The notes below the pieces were generated by a model, which saw nothing but the letters and a program-made list of their open reading frames with translations, was not told the DNA's origin and searched no databases. A stretch of DNA of 64,000 bases from Candidatus Tectomicrobia bacterium (GTDB lineage Bacteria > UBA8248), in NCBI GenBank assembly GCA_016192135.1, contig JACPUR010000035.1, positions 197,338-261,337 on the forward strand, read 5' to 3'. The translations under genes were made by a program, and so were the position numbers. This document shows, in pieces, positions 10,428 to 18,949 of the stretch. Position 1 is the stretch's first letter. Each line of letters begins with the position of its first letter.

Positions 10428-10958
10428 ATGGCTCGCGTGATCCTGCGGAAGGAAGTCGAGAACCTTGGCGAGGTCGGCGACATCGTCGAGGTGAAGGACG
10501 GCTACGCCCTGAACTATCTCATCCCCCGCGGGCTGGCTCTCCACGCCACGGCCAGCACCGTCCGCGCCACCCAGCACGAGCAGCGCGTGCGGGAGGCGCA
10601 GATCCAGTCGGCGCGGCGCTCCGCCGAGGACTTCGCCGGCAAGTTCAAGGGCATCGAGGTGGAGCTTACCATGAAGGCCGGCGAGGACGGCCGCCTCTTC
10701 GGCGCGGTCACCAACCGGCAGATCGAGGAGGCCCTGGCGGCCCAGGGGCTCGAGGTGAACCGCCGCCGCATCCTCCTCGAGGAACCCATCCGCCGGGTGG
10801 GGGATCATGATGTCGCCATCCGGCTCCATCCCGAGGTGAAGACGACGGTGCGCGTCCGCGTCGTCGCCGAGGAGGCTCCCGGTGAGGGGGCGCCCGAGGC
10901 GGCGTCCGGAGAAGGCGGGGAAGGCTCTCCCGAGAAGGCGGAGGAGAGCGCCGGGTAG
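10428..10958 (+). CDS. rplI: 50S ribosomal protein L9
   Basis: 176 residues: N-terminal rRNA-binding domain MARVILRKEVENLGEVGDIVEVKDGYALNYLIPRGLA-type signature (residues 1-40), a long connecting helix, and a C-terminal domain ending near residue 147. The last 30 residues are an acidic Gly/Glu/Ala tail not seen in short L9s. Followed by a perfect terminator at 10992. Confidence 0.97.
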   Translation: MARVILRKEVENLGEVGDIVEVKDGYALNYLIPRGLALHATASTVRATQHEQRVREAQIQSARRSAEDFAGKFKGIEVELTMKAGEDGRLFGAVTNRQIEEALAAQGLEVNRRRILLEEPIRRVGDHDVAIRLHPEVKTTVRVRVVAEEAPGEGAPEAASGEGGEGSPEKAEESAG

Positions 10959-10991
10959 GGAGCTTTTTTCCGCCGCAGTAGAAGCAAGTGC

Positions 10992-11025
10992 TTGAAAAAG
11001 GCCGCCCCAAGGCGGCCTTTTTCAA
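10992..11025. terminator. Bidirectional rho-independent terminator after rplI
   Basis: A perfect 15-bp stem (10992-11006 with 11011-11025), loop CCAA, flanked by A5 on one side and T5 on the other. It closes the rpsF-ssb-rpsR-rplI transcript and shows that the upstream part of the open frame leading into dnaB is not coding. Confidence 0.9.
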
Positions 11026-11120
11026 TGGATTGCCGGGGCTTCCGCTTACGCCTGAACTGCGGTAGGCTGTCGTCCACGCCCGGTTTCGCTCGTCGCTTCA
11101 CGTATCCTCGGAGCCGTTCC

Positions 11121-12545
11121 TTGACCCCTCCCGAAGCCCAAAGGTCCGAGGGCAGGGACCGCCTGCCCCCCCAGAACATCGAGGCCGAGGAGCGCGTCCT
11201 GGGCGCCCTTCTTCTCGATCCCGGCATGGTGGCGCCCGTGATGGAGGTGCTGCGCCCCGAGCACTTCTACCGGAGGAATCACCGGGTCATCTTCGAGGCG
11301 ATGGTCCGCCTGTTCGAGCGTTCCGACCCCATCGACATCCTGACCGTCGTGGACGCCCTCAAGAAGGAAGGCCAGCTCGAGACGGCCGGGGGCTCCGAGA
11401 GCGTCGCCCGCCTGGCGGACGACGTCTCGAGCGCCCGCCGGGCGGTGACCCACGCCAAGCTCATCCGCAATGCGGCCATCCTCCGCAGCCTGATCCAGGC
11501 GTCCAACGCCATCGCCGAGCGCGCCATCACGGCCGAGGAAGAGGTGGACGGAATCGTGGACGACGCCGAGCGCGCCATCCTCGAAGTCTCCTCCGACCGC
11601 TACCAGCAGAGCATGGGGAGCATGCGGGATGTCATCAAGATCACCTTCCCGCACCTGGAGGAGCTCTACGACCGCAAGGAGCTCGTGACCGGTGTCCCGA
11701 CCGGCTACACCGACTTCGACCGCCTCACGGCCGGCCTTCAGCCCGGGGAACTGTGCATCATCGCCGGGCGGCCCAGCATGGGCAAGAGCGCTTTCGCGCT
11801 CTGCGTCGCCGAGTATGCGGCGGTGGCCGCCAAGGTCCCGGCCGCCATCTTCAGCCTCGAGATGAGCGCCCGCTCCCTGGCCATCCGCATGATGTGCGGC
11901 CGGGCCATGGTGAACGCCCGCCAGCTCCAGAGCGGCTACATGCCCTCCAGCAAGTGGCCGGACCTCATCCGCGCGGCGGGGGAGCTTTCCGAGGCGCCGA
12001 TTTTCATCGACGACGCCACCGACCTCTCTGTCTTCGATATCCGTGCGAAATGCCGCCGCCTCCAGGCGGACAAGGGATTGGGGCTCGTTGTGGTGGACTA
12101 CCTCCAGCTCCTCTCCCACCGGGGGCGCTCCAGTGAGAGCCGCCAGGTGGAGATCTCCGAGATCTCGCGGGGCCTCAAGGGCCTAGCCAAGGAACTCAAC
12201 CTCCCGGTGGTCGCGCTGAGCCAGCTCTCGCGCCAGGCCGAGCAGCGCGAGGGCAAGCGCCCCACCCTCGCCGACCTCCGCGAGTCGGGGGCCATCGAGC
12301 AGGACGCCGATCTCGTGGCTCTTCTCTTCCGCGAGGAGTATTATAGTTCCACCCCCGAGAACAAGGGCGTGGCCACCATCATCGTCGCCAAGCAGCGCAA
12401 TGGCCCCATAGGAGACCTGGAGCTCAGGTTCTTCCCCGATTACGCCCGATTCACGAACCTCGACACCTTCCATGAAAGCCCCTCTGCGGCGGCCCCCGCG
12501 CCGGCCGGGGCCGACGCCTACGGCGAGGAGGAGACGCCGTTTTGA
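11121..12545 (+). CDS. dnaB: Replicative DNA helicase DnaB
   Basis: Hexameric 5'-3' helicase of the replication fork. With start TTG 11121 (GGAG seven bases upstream) it has 474 residues, the usual length; the open frame reaches further left only through the terminator. N-terminal domain: PPQNIEAEERVLGALLLDP. RecA-type C-terminal domain: Walker A GRPSMGKSAFA (about residue 216), Walker B GLVVVDYLQLL, then LSQLSRQAEQREGKRP and LRESGAIEQDADLV. No intein interrupts it. Confidence 0.96.
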   Translation: MTPPEAQRSEGRDRLPPQNIEAEERVLGALLLDPGMVAPVMEVLRPEHFYRRNHRVIFEAMVRLFERSDPIDILTVVDALKKEGQLETAGGSESVARLADDVSSARRAVTHAKLIRNAAILRSLIQASNAIAERAITAEEEVDGIVDDAERAILEVSSDRYQQSMGSMRDVIKITFPHLEELYDRKELVTGVPTGYTDFDRLTAGLQPGELCIIAGRPSMGKSAFALCVAEYAAVAAKVPAAIFSLEMSARSLAIRMMCGRAMVNARQLQSGYMPSSKWPDLIRAAGELSEAPIFIDDATDLSVFDIRAKCRRLQADKGLGLVVVDYLQLLSHRGRSSESRQVEISEISRGLKGLAKELNLPVVALSQLSRQAEQREGKRPTLADLRESGAIEQDADLVALLFREEYYSSTPENKGVATIIVAKQRNGPIGDLELRFFPDYARFTNLDTFHESPSAAAPAPAGADAYGEEETPF

Positions 12546-12592
12546 CCCTTCGGCGGTTCGGCAAGCTCACCGGCCTGAGCCATGCCGAAGGG
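12546..12592. repeat. REP-like inverted repeat after dnaB
   Basis: CCCTTCGGC (12546-12554) is matched by GCCGAAGGG (12584-12592), with a nested GCTCA/TGAGC pair inside. This layout (CCCTTCG...GCTCA...TGAGC...CGAAGGG) resembles dispersed intergenic palindromes of GC-rich bacteria. It starts right after the dnaB stop. Confidence 0.55.
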
Positions 12593-12648
12593 CGGGCTCG
12601 GGATCATGGACGTCGGCGGGCTCAGCGGAGCCGTGAGGCTTTCGAGCC

Positions 12649-13914
12649 ATGAGCGGCGTGGGCGCGCCCTTCCTCGCCGGGGGTCCGGCGGCGGGCGCCT
12701 CTCTGCGGCCGGGAATGCGCACGGCCCTTTTCGTGGACCTCGACGTCCTCTCCCAGAACTACCGGACAGTGACGGAGGCCGCCGGGCGCGAGGTCATGGC
12801 CGTGGTCAAGGCCGAGGCGTATGGGCACGGGAGCGTGGAGGCCGCCCGGGCGTTCCGCCGGGCGGGGGCGCGCTGGCTGTGCGTGGCGTCGGTGGAGGAG
12901 GCGGAGGCGCTCCGCTCTCCCGGGGCGGAGGAGGGGGAGGGGGGCACCCGGGGCGCCCGTATTCTCCTGATGAGCGGCGTCCTGCCCGGATGTGCCCCCC
13001 GCATCGCCGCGCTGGGCCTCGACGCGGCCGTGTGGGACATGGCGCAGGCGGAGGCCCTCTCGGCGGCCTCCGAGGCCCTGGGGCGGCGGGCGGCGATCCA
13101 CCTCAAGGTGGATGCGGGGATGGGGAGGCTGGGGATCGCCCCCGGCGAAGCGGCGGATTTCCTGCGCCGGGTGTCCGCCCTGCGCGGGGTGGAGGCCGCG
13201 GGCCTGATGAGCCATCTCTCCCGCGCGGACGAGGAATGGGGGGGGGACGAAACCCGGCGGCAGTTCGCCGTGGTGCGCTCGGTGGCGGAGGCGCTCCGGG
13301 CCGAGAGCCTGCTCCCGCCGATACTTCACTGCGCGAACAGCGCCGGCGGGATTCTCTTTCCCGAGGCGCCGGGCGGGCTGGTCCGGGCGGGGATCGCGCT
13401 TTACGGCTGCCCCCTGGGGCCGGCGCGCAAGGCGCCGGTCCGGCTCGCGGTGACGTGGAAGGCGGCCATCATTCAGGTCAAGCCCATTGCGGCCGGCGCG
13501 CCCGTGGGGTACGGAGGCATCTACCGGAGGAAGGCGGCGGGCGCCATCGCCGTCCTGGCGGCCGGCTACGCGGACGGCTACCCCCGCCTTCTCTCCAACC
13601 GGGGGGAGGCCGTCCTTCGCGGCAAGCGCGTCCCCGTCGCGGGAAGGGTCTCGATGGACATGCTGACCCTGGACGTCACCGGCCTCGAGGGAGTAAGGAT
13701 GGGGGACGAGGCGGTCCTCCTCGGTGGCGGGGATGGGGAGGCCGTCTCCATGGATGACTTGGCCTCCCGGGCCGAAACCATCCCGTACGAGATTTTATGC
13801 GGCATCTCCCCCCGCGTCCCCCGCGTCTACATGCGCGAGGGGCGGTGCGTCGGGTTTCGGGTGCTGGGGGGCCGGATGGCCGGAGGGGCCGCCGGAGAGG
13901 AAGGGGAGCGGTGA
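12649..13914 (+). CDS. alr: Alanine racemase
   Basis: PLP enzyme supplying D-Ala for peptidoglycan. 421 residues. PLP-Lys motif AVVKAEAYGHG (family AVVKADAYGHG; Asp replaced by Glu), MSHLSRADE, HCANSAG, LYGCPLG, the catalytic Tyr segment VGYGGIYRR, GYADGYPRLLSNRG, and SMDMLTLDVT near the C-terminus. About 20 residues precede the usual N-terminus; an internal ATG at 12715 (MRTALFVDLD) could be the true start. Overlaps the ABC ATPase gene by four bases. Confidence 0.94.
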   Translation: MSGVGAPFLAGGPAAGASLRPGMRTALFVDLDVLSQNYRTVTEAAGREVMAVVKAEAYGHGSVEAARAFRRAGARWLCVASVEEAEALRSPGAEEGEGGTRGARILLMSGVLPGCAPRIAALGLDAAVWDMAQAEALSAASEALGRRAAIHLKVDAGMGRLGIAPGEAADFLRRVSALRGVEAAGLMSHLSRADEEWGGDETRRQFAVVRSVAEALRAESLLPPILHCANSAGGILFPEAPGGLVRAGIALYGCPLGPARKAPVRLAVTWKAAIIQVKPIAAGAPVGYGGIYRRKAAGAIAVLAAGYADGYPRLLSNRGEAVLRGKRVPVAGRVSMDMLTLDVTGLEGVRMGDEAVLLGGGDGEAVSMDDLASRAETIPYEILCGISPRVPRVYMREGRCVGFRVLGGRMAGGAAGEEGER

Positions 13915-14672
13915 GCGGCGCGACCAAGATCGAGTTGCGCGGTCTCGAGAAATCCTTCGGGGCGAACCGCGTCCTGCGCGGCCTGAGCTTCCGGATTCCC
14001 GCCGGCAAGATCACCGTCATCATCGGGCGGAGCGGGGAGGGGAAGAGCGTCCTCCTGAAGCACATGATCGGGCTGGTCCGGCCCGACAAGGGCCAGGTCC
14101 TCGTGGACGGGGAGGACATCACCGGCCTGAGGGACCGGGATCTCAACCGCGTCCGCGGAAAGTTCGGCATGCTCTTCCAGGGGGCGGCCCTGTTCGACTC
14201 GATGAACGTGGCGGAGAACGTGGCGTTTCCCCTGCGGGAGCACTCGCGCCTGTCTCCGGAGGAGATCATGGCGCGGGTGACGGACAGGCTCCGCCTGGTG
14301 GGCCTGGAGGGGGTGGAGGACCGCATGCCCTCCGAGTTGTCGGGCGGGATGAAGAAGCGGGTGGGCCTCGCCCGGGCGCTCGTGCGGGAGCCGGAGATTA
14401 TCCTCTACGACGAGCCCACCACCGGCCTCGACCCCATCCTGACCGATTCGATCAACCGCCTGATCGTCCACACCCAGAAGACGCTGGGCGTCACCTCCGT
14501 CATGATCAGCCACGATGTGGAAAAGGCGCTCGAGTTCGCGGATCGGGTGGCCATGCTCCACCAAGGATGCATCGCCGCCGAGGGGACGCCGGAGGAGCTC
14601 CGGGCGATGGATGACCCCCTGGTGCGGCAGTTCCTCTCCGGAAGCGCCGAGGGGCCGATCAAGGTCCTGTGA
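13911..14672 (+). CDS. MlaF-type ABC transporter ATPase
   Basis: 253 residues from GTG 13911 (GTGA overlap with alr). Walker A GRSGEGKSVLLKHMIGL, Q-loop GMLFQGAALFDSMNVAENVAFPLRE, ABC signature LSGGMKKRVGLARALV, Walker B IILYDEPTTGLDP, H-loop SHD. The wording GRSG-GKSVLLKH and LFDSM(T/N)V is characteristic of MlaF, the ATPase of phospholipid/lipid transport between membranes. The permease MlaE and MCE protein MlaD are not next to it: alr precedes and tgt follows. Function by family. Confidence 0.85.
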   Translation: MSGATKIELRGLEKSFGANRVLRGLSFRIPAGKITVIIGRSGEGKSVLLKHMIGLVRPDKGQVLVDGEDITGLRDRDLNRVRGKFGMLFQGAALFDSMNVAENVAFPLREHSRLSPEEIMARVTDRLRLVGLEGVEDRMPSELSGGMKKRVGLARALVREPEIILYDEPTTGLDPILTDSINRLIVHTQKTLGVTSVMISHDVEKALEFADRVAMLHQGCIAAEGTPEELRAMDDPLVRQFLSGSAEGPIKVL

Positions 14673-15874
14673 GCGCGCCCATCCGTTTTCGAGTCACGGC
14701 CGGCGAACCCGGAGAGGCGGCCAGGCGCGGCCTCCTCGAAACTCCCCACGGAGCCTTCGAAACCCCCGCCTTCATGGCGGTCGGGACCCAGGCCACCGTT
14801 AAGACCCTCGATCCGCGCGACCTGCGCGAGGCCGGGTGCCGGATTCTCCTCGCGAACGCCTACCACCTTTCCCTGCGGCCCGGGGCGGACCGCATCGCCC
14901 GCCTGGGAGGCCTCCATCGGTTCATGGGCTGGGACGGGCCCATCCTCACCGACAGCGGAGGCTACCAGCTCTTCAGCCTGGCCCCCCTGGCCCGGGTGAC
15001 GGACGAGGGAATCGACTTCCAGAGCCACCTGGACGGCGCCCGGCACATGCTCACCCCCGAGCGGGCGGTGGAGATCCAGGAGGCGCTGGGGCCGGACATC
15101 GCCATGGTGCTGGACGAGCCGCTCGGGTTCCCGCACACGCGGGAGGAGGCCGAGGCGGCGCTCGTCCGGACGACGGCGTGGGCCCGGCGCGCGCTCGATG
15201 CCCACAGGCGGCCGGATCAGGGGTTGTTCGGAATCGTGCAGGGGGGCGCGTTCGAGGACCTGAGGCGCCGGAGCGCCGAGCAACTCGTGCCGCTCGATTT
15301 CCCCGGCTACGCCATCGGCGGGCTCAGCCTGGGCGAGCGGAAGCGCGAGACGGATGCCCTCCTGGCCGCGGCGGCGGAGGTCCTCCCCCGGGAGAAGCCC
15401 CGCTACGTGATGGGGATGGGCACCCCGGGAGATCTCGTGCGGGCGGTCCGGCTGGGGGCGGATCTGTTCGACTGCGTCATGCCCACGCGCCACGCCCGGC
15501 GGGGCAACCTCTTCACCTGGGAAGGGCGGCTCTCCATCAAGCGGAACGAATTCGCCGAGGACGCCTCGCCCATCGATCCCGCGTGCGGCTGCCCAGCCTG
15601 CCGGGGGGGCTTCAGCCGGGCCTACCTGCGCCATCTCTTTCAGGCCGAGGAGTCGCTCGGCCAGCGGCTCATGACGCTCCACAACGTGTTCTTTTATCAG
15701 GAGTTGGTCGGGAGGATGCAGGAGGAGATCCGCTCCGGCCGTTTCTCCGCCTGGGCGGAGAAGGTGTTGGGCGGCCCCCTCGGCCAGGACCCCGAGGGCC
15801 CGTCGAGGGGCCGGGGCCTTCGCCGGAGCCCGGCCGGGAAGCCCCTCGGCCCGGTTTCTCCTGACGAAGAATAA
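14669..15874 (+). CDS. tgt: Queuine/preQ1 tRNA-guanine transglycosylase
   Basis: Exchanges G34 for preQ1 in tRNAs with GUN anticodons. 401 residues from GTG 14669. Motifs: AFMAVGTQATVK, the catalytic ILTDSGGYQLFSL, GIVQGG, YAIGGLSLGE, LFDCVMPTRHARRG with the nucleophilic Asp, and the zinc site CGCPACRGGFSRAYL...H. The last 40 residues, after the helical end, are a Pro/Gly-rich tail. First gene in the conserved tgt-yajC-secD-secF order. Confidence 0.96.
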   Translation: MSAPIRFRVTAGEPGEAARRGLLETPHGAFETPAFMAVGTQATVKTLDPRDLREAGCRILLANAYHLSLRPGADRIARLGGLHRFMGWDGPILTDSGGYQLFSLAPLARVTDEGIDFQSHLDGARHMLTPERAVEIQEALGPDIAMVLDEPLGFPHTREEAEAALVRTTAWARRALDAHRRPDQGLFGIVQGGAFEDLRRRSAEQLVPLDFPGYAIGGLSLGERKRETDALLAAAAEVLPREKPRYVMGMGTPGDLVRAVRLGADLFDCVMPTRHARRGNLFTWEGRLSIKRNEFAEDASPIDPACGCPACRGGFSRAYLRHLFQAEESLGQRLMTLHNVFFYQELVGRMQEEIRSGRFSAWAEKVLGGPLGQDPEGPSRGRGLRRSPAGKPLGPVSPDEE

Positions 15875-15898
15875 AGGTCTGATTCTCAAAGCCTTCGA

Positions 15899-15927
15899 TT
15901 GACAAGGCGGCAGGCCTTTGCTACCAA
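15899..15927 (+). promoter_or_regulatory. Predicted promoter of yajC-secDF
   Basis: Perfect TTGACA (15899-15904), 17-bp spacer, TACCAA (15922-15927). The -10 is imperfect, but position 30 bp before the yajC start and the consensus -35 make it plausible. Confidence 0.5.
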
Positions 15928-15958
15928 GAACGGGTTTTGCCAATTCACGGGAGGGGAC

Positions 15959-16327
15959 ATGCACGCGGGTCTGTGGCAGCGGCTCATAGATGGGCTGGTT
16001 CCCGAAGCGGCGGCCGCTGCGACGGGCGGGGGCGGGGGAGAGCCGAGCTTCCTGATCCAGTTGGCGCCGTTTTTCCTGGTCTTCGTCATCATCTACTTCC
16101 TGATGATCCGGCCCCAGCAGAAGAAGTCGCAGGAGCACCGGGCGATGCTTGAAGCCCTCAAGCCGGGCGACAATGTGATCGCCGGCGGCATCTTCGGCGA
16201 GATCGCGAAAATCAAGGACGACGTGGTCACCCTGAAGATCGCCGAGAACGTGCGCATCCGCGTCCATCGTTCGGCCATCTCCTCCAAGACGGCGGCGGAA
16301 GCCGATAAGCCGCAAGGCGCTTCCTGA
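15959..16327 (+). CDS. yajC: Preprotein translocase accessory subunit YajC
   Basis: 122 residues from ATG 15959, which follows GGGAGGGGAC. One membrane segment (LAPFFLVFVIIYFLMI), then the family block RPQQKKSQEHRAMLEALKPGDNV and a small beta domain with GIFGEIAKIKDDVVTLKIAENVRIRVHRSAIS. Works with SecDF at the SecYEG channel. Gene order with secD and secF is the standard one. Confidence 0.95.
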   Translation: MHAGLWQRLIDGLVPEAAAAATGGGGGEPSFLIQLAPFFLVFVIIYFLMIRPQQKKSQEHRAMLEALKPGDNVIAGGIFGEIAKIKDDVVTLKIAENVRIRVHRSAISSKTAAEADKPQGAS

Positions 16328-16397
16328 GACTTCCGGCATCCGACGGAGGGAAGCCCGCCCGAGCGGTCCCCCTTCGGCCGGAGTGTGAGAGGAAAAC

Positions 16398-17945
16398 ATG
16401 AAAGGCATGGGATGGCGGGCCGCGGTGGTCGCCGTCGTGATCGGCGCCGCGGTCTTTTTCCTGATTCCCCCGAAGGAGCGCCTCCACCTCGGGCTGGACC
16501 TGCAGGGCGGGATCCATCTCGTGCTGGAAGTCCAGGCCGAGAAGGCGGTGGAGGCGAAGGTCGACCGTTATTTCGCCGAGATCCAGAGCCGTCTCACCCA
16601 GGATGACATCCGCACCCAGACCCTCCGGCGAGAGGGAAACCGCGTCACCATCGGCTTGGTCAGGGAAAGCGACCGGGGCAAGCTCCTCTCCCTGATGGCG
16701 GGCTATCCGGACCTCGTCCTCCAGGGCACCGAGGGCGCTCCCCCCACCTTCGCCTACGCGATGCCGGCCCAGCAGGCCAACCGCATCATGGATCAGGCGG
16801 CGGCCCAGGCCATCGAGACGCTTCGCAACCGAGTGGACCAGTTCGGCGTGCGCGAGCCCTTGCTGCAACGCCAGGGGGAGCGCCGGATCATCGTCCAGCT
16901 CCCCGGCGTGCAGGACCCCGCACGCGCCAAGGCCCTCATCGGCAAGACGGCCCAGCTCGAGTTCAAGCTGGTGGACGATTCCGCGAACGCGGCCCAGGCC
17001 CAGCAGACGGGGCCGCCCGAGGGGACGCAGCTCCTCTTCGAGACGAGGCGCGATCCGGCGACGGGGCAGACGGTCCGCCAGACGCCCCTGATCGTGAAGC
17101 GGGAGGCCCTCCTGACGGGCGACAACCTGACGGACGCCCGGGTGGAGATCGGCGACCGCTTCAATCAGCCCTACGTCAGCGTGGCTTTCGACTCCCTGGG
17201 CGCGCAGACCTTCGACCGCGTCACGGCGGCCAACGTGGGCAAGCGGCTGGCCATCGTGCTGGACGGGGTGGTGTACAGCGCTCCGGTCATCCAGGAGCGG
17301 ATCAGCGGGGGGAGGGCGCAGATCACCGGCAGCTTCACCATCGAGGAAGCGCGAGACCTGGCCATCGCCCTGCGGGCGGGGGCGCTGCCGGCGCCGGTCC
17401 AGGTGCTGGAGGAGCGGACGGTGGGGCCTTCCCTTGGGTCGGACTCCATCCGCCAGGGCATCATCAGTATCGTCGTGGGCTTTCTTCTCACCGCGGTTTT
17501 CATGTGTTTCTACTACAGGCTGAGCGGCTCCGTCGCGGTGCTGGCCCTGGTGCTGAACCTCCTGATTATGATGGGCGCCCTCGGCTTCTTCGAGGCCACC
17601 CTGACCCTGCCCGGAATCGCGGGAATCATCCTGACGGTCGGCATGGCCGTTGACGCGAACGTTCTCATCTTCGAGCGCATCCGAGAGGAACTCCGCCTCG
17701 GGAAGACGGTCCGCTCCGCCCTGGACGCCGGCTACAACAAGGCCTTCCTCACCATCCTGGACTCGAACGTAACCACCCTGGTGGCCGCCCTGGTGCTGCT
17801 CCAGTTCGGGACGGGCCCCATCAAGGGTTTCGCCATTACCTTGAGCGTGGGTATCATCGTCAGCATGTTCACCGCCATCTTCGTGACTCGCTTGATCTAT
17901 GACTTCGTGCTTTCCCGGCACGACGTGAGGAGCCTGAGCATCTGA
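16398..17945 (+). CDS. secD: Protein translocase subunit SecD
   Basis: Proton-driven partner of SecYEG that pulls proteins through from the periplasmic side. 515 residues: N-terminal membrane helix (about residues 5-22), D1 motif LGLDLQGGIHLVLEV, large periplasmic P1 domain with the conserved TLRNRVDQFGVREPLLQRQG, and five C-terminal membrane segments including the D4 motif GMAVDANVLIFERIREELR with the proton-path Asp. Stop and secF start share one base. Confidence 0.97.
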   Translation: MKGMGWRAAVVAVVIGAAVFFLIPPKERLHLGLDLQGGIHLVLEVQAEKAVEAKVDRYFAEIQSRLTQDDIRTQTLRREGNRVTIGLVRESDRGKLLSLMAGYPDLVLQGTEGAPPTFAYAMPAQQANRIMDQAAAQAIETLRNRVDQFGVREPLLQRQGERRIIVQLPGVQDPARAKALIGKTAQLEFKLVDDSANAAQAQQTGPPEGTQLLFETRRDPATGQTVRQTPLIVKREALLTGDNLTDARVEIGDRFNQPYVSVAFDSLGAQTFDRVTAANVGKRLAIVLDGVVYSAPVIQERISGGRAQITGSFTIEEARDLAIALRAGALPAPVQVLEERTVGPSLGSDSIRQGIISIVVGFLLTAVFMCFYYRLSGSVAVLALVLNLLIMMGALGFFEATLTLPGIAGIILTVGMAVDANVLIFERIREELRLGKTVRSALDAGYNKAFLTILDSNVTTLVAALVLLQFGTGPIKGFAITLSVGIIVSMFTAIFVTRLIYDFVLSRHDVRSLSI

Positions 17946-18880
17946 TGGAATTCTTCCGGCCCGGCTTGAATTTCGACTTCGTAGGCAAGCGGAAGATGTT
18001 CATGGGTGTCTCCGCCGCCGCGATCCTTCTCTCCTTCGTTCTCCTCGCGACGCGGGGGCTGAACTACGGCATCGACTTCGTGGGAGGGACCATCGTCCAG
18101 GTGGCCTTCAAGGAGAAGAAGCCCATCGGCGACATCCGTGGGGCGGTTTCGGCCCTGAACCTGGGCGACGCCCTCATCCAGGAGTTCGGCTCGGATCGCG
18201 AATTCCTGATCCGGGTGAAGGAGTTCCGCAGCGACGTGGAGGGCGTGGACAAGCGGATCGCGGGAGCGTTGGAAAAATCCTTCGGAAAAGGTTCCTTGGA
18301 GATTCGGCGCACGGAGTCGGTGGGGCCCCAGGTGGGGGAGGACCTGAAGCGGAAGGCGATGAGCAGCCTTATTTTCGCCTGTATCGGCATTCTGATTTAT
18401 GTGGGGCTGCGCTTCCGGTTCGTGCCGGCGGCGGCCTCCATCGTCGCCCTTCTCCATGACGTTATCATCACGATGGGGATCCTGTCCCTGACCGGCAAGG
18501 AATTCAACCTCCCCATTGTGGCCGCCGTGCTCACCATCATCGGCTACTCCATCAACGACACCATCGTCATCTTCGACCGCATCCGGGAGAACACGCGCCT
18601 CTCGCGGCGCTCGGAACTGGGCGAGGTAATCAACTCATCCATCAACCAGACTCTCTCCCGCACCATTCTCACCGGCGGCACCACGCTGCTCACGCTTCTG
18701 GCCTTTTTCTTTCTAGGCGGGGAGGTGATCGCGGACTTCTCCTTTATCCTGATTGTGGGAATCATCATTGGGACCTATTCCTCCATCTACGTCGCCAGCC
18801 CCATCCTCGTGGCCTTCCCCGGCTACTCGGGGGGCGCCGCAGCGCCCAGGCGCAGCAAGAAGGCCGCCGCCCGGGCGTAA
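17945..18880 (+). CDS. secF: Protein translocase subunit SecF
   Basis: 311 residues: one N-terminal membrane helix, the motif LNYGIDFVGGTIVQV, a periplasmic domain with ESVGPQVGEDLKRKA, then five helices including the D4-like GYSINDTIVIFDRIREN. Forms the SecDF complex with the preceding gene. C-terminal tail is short and basic. Convergent with argG. Confidence 0.97.
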   Translation: MEFFRPGLNFDFVGKRKMFMGVSAAAILLSFVLLATRGLNYGIDFVGGTIVQVAFKEKKPIGDIRGAVSALNLGDALIQEFGSDREFLIRVKEFRSDVEGVDKRIAGALEKSFGKGSLEIRRTESVGPQVGEDLKRKAMSSLIFACIGILIYVGLRFRFVPAAASIVALLHDVIITMGILSLTGKEFNLPIVAAVLTIIGYSINDTIVIFDRIRENTRLSRRSELGEVINSSINQTLSRTILTGGTTLLTLLAFFFLGGEVIADFSFILIVGIIIGTYSSIYVASPILVAFPGYSGGAAAPRRSKKAAARA

Positions 18881-18911
18881 GTTTCCGCCGCGTCATCTTG
18901 CGTTTAGGCGT

Positions 18912-18937
18912 GAAAAAGCCCCGAAGGCGGCCCTTTT
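18912..18937. terminator. Probable bidirectional terminator between secF and argG
   Basis: In the 69-bp convergent gap, A5-GCCCC-GAA-GGCGGC-CC-T4 can form a short stem with a one-base bulge; on the minus strand it is followed by T5, as expected for the end of the arg operon. The stem is imperfect. Confidence 0.45.
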
Positions 18938-18949
18938 ATGCGCGCGGGA

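Noticed and set aside
11121-12545. Possible intein in dnaB
   Set aside because: The Walker A region and the rest of the helicase read through without insertion, and length is normal.
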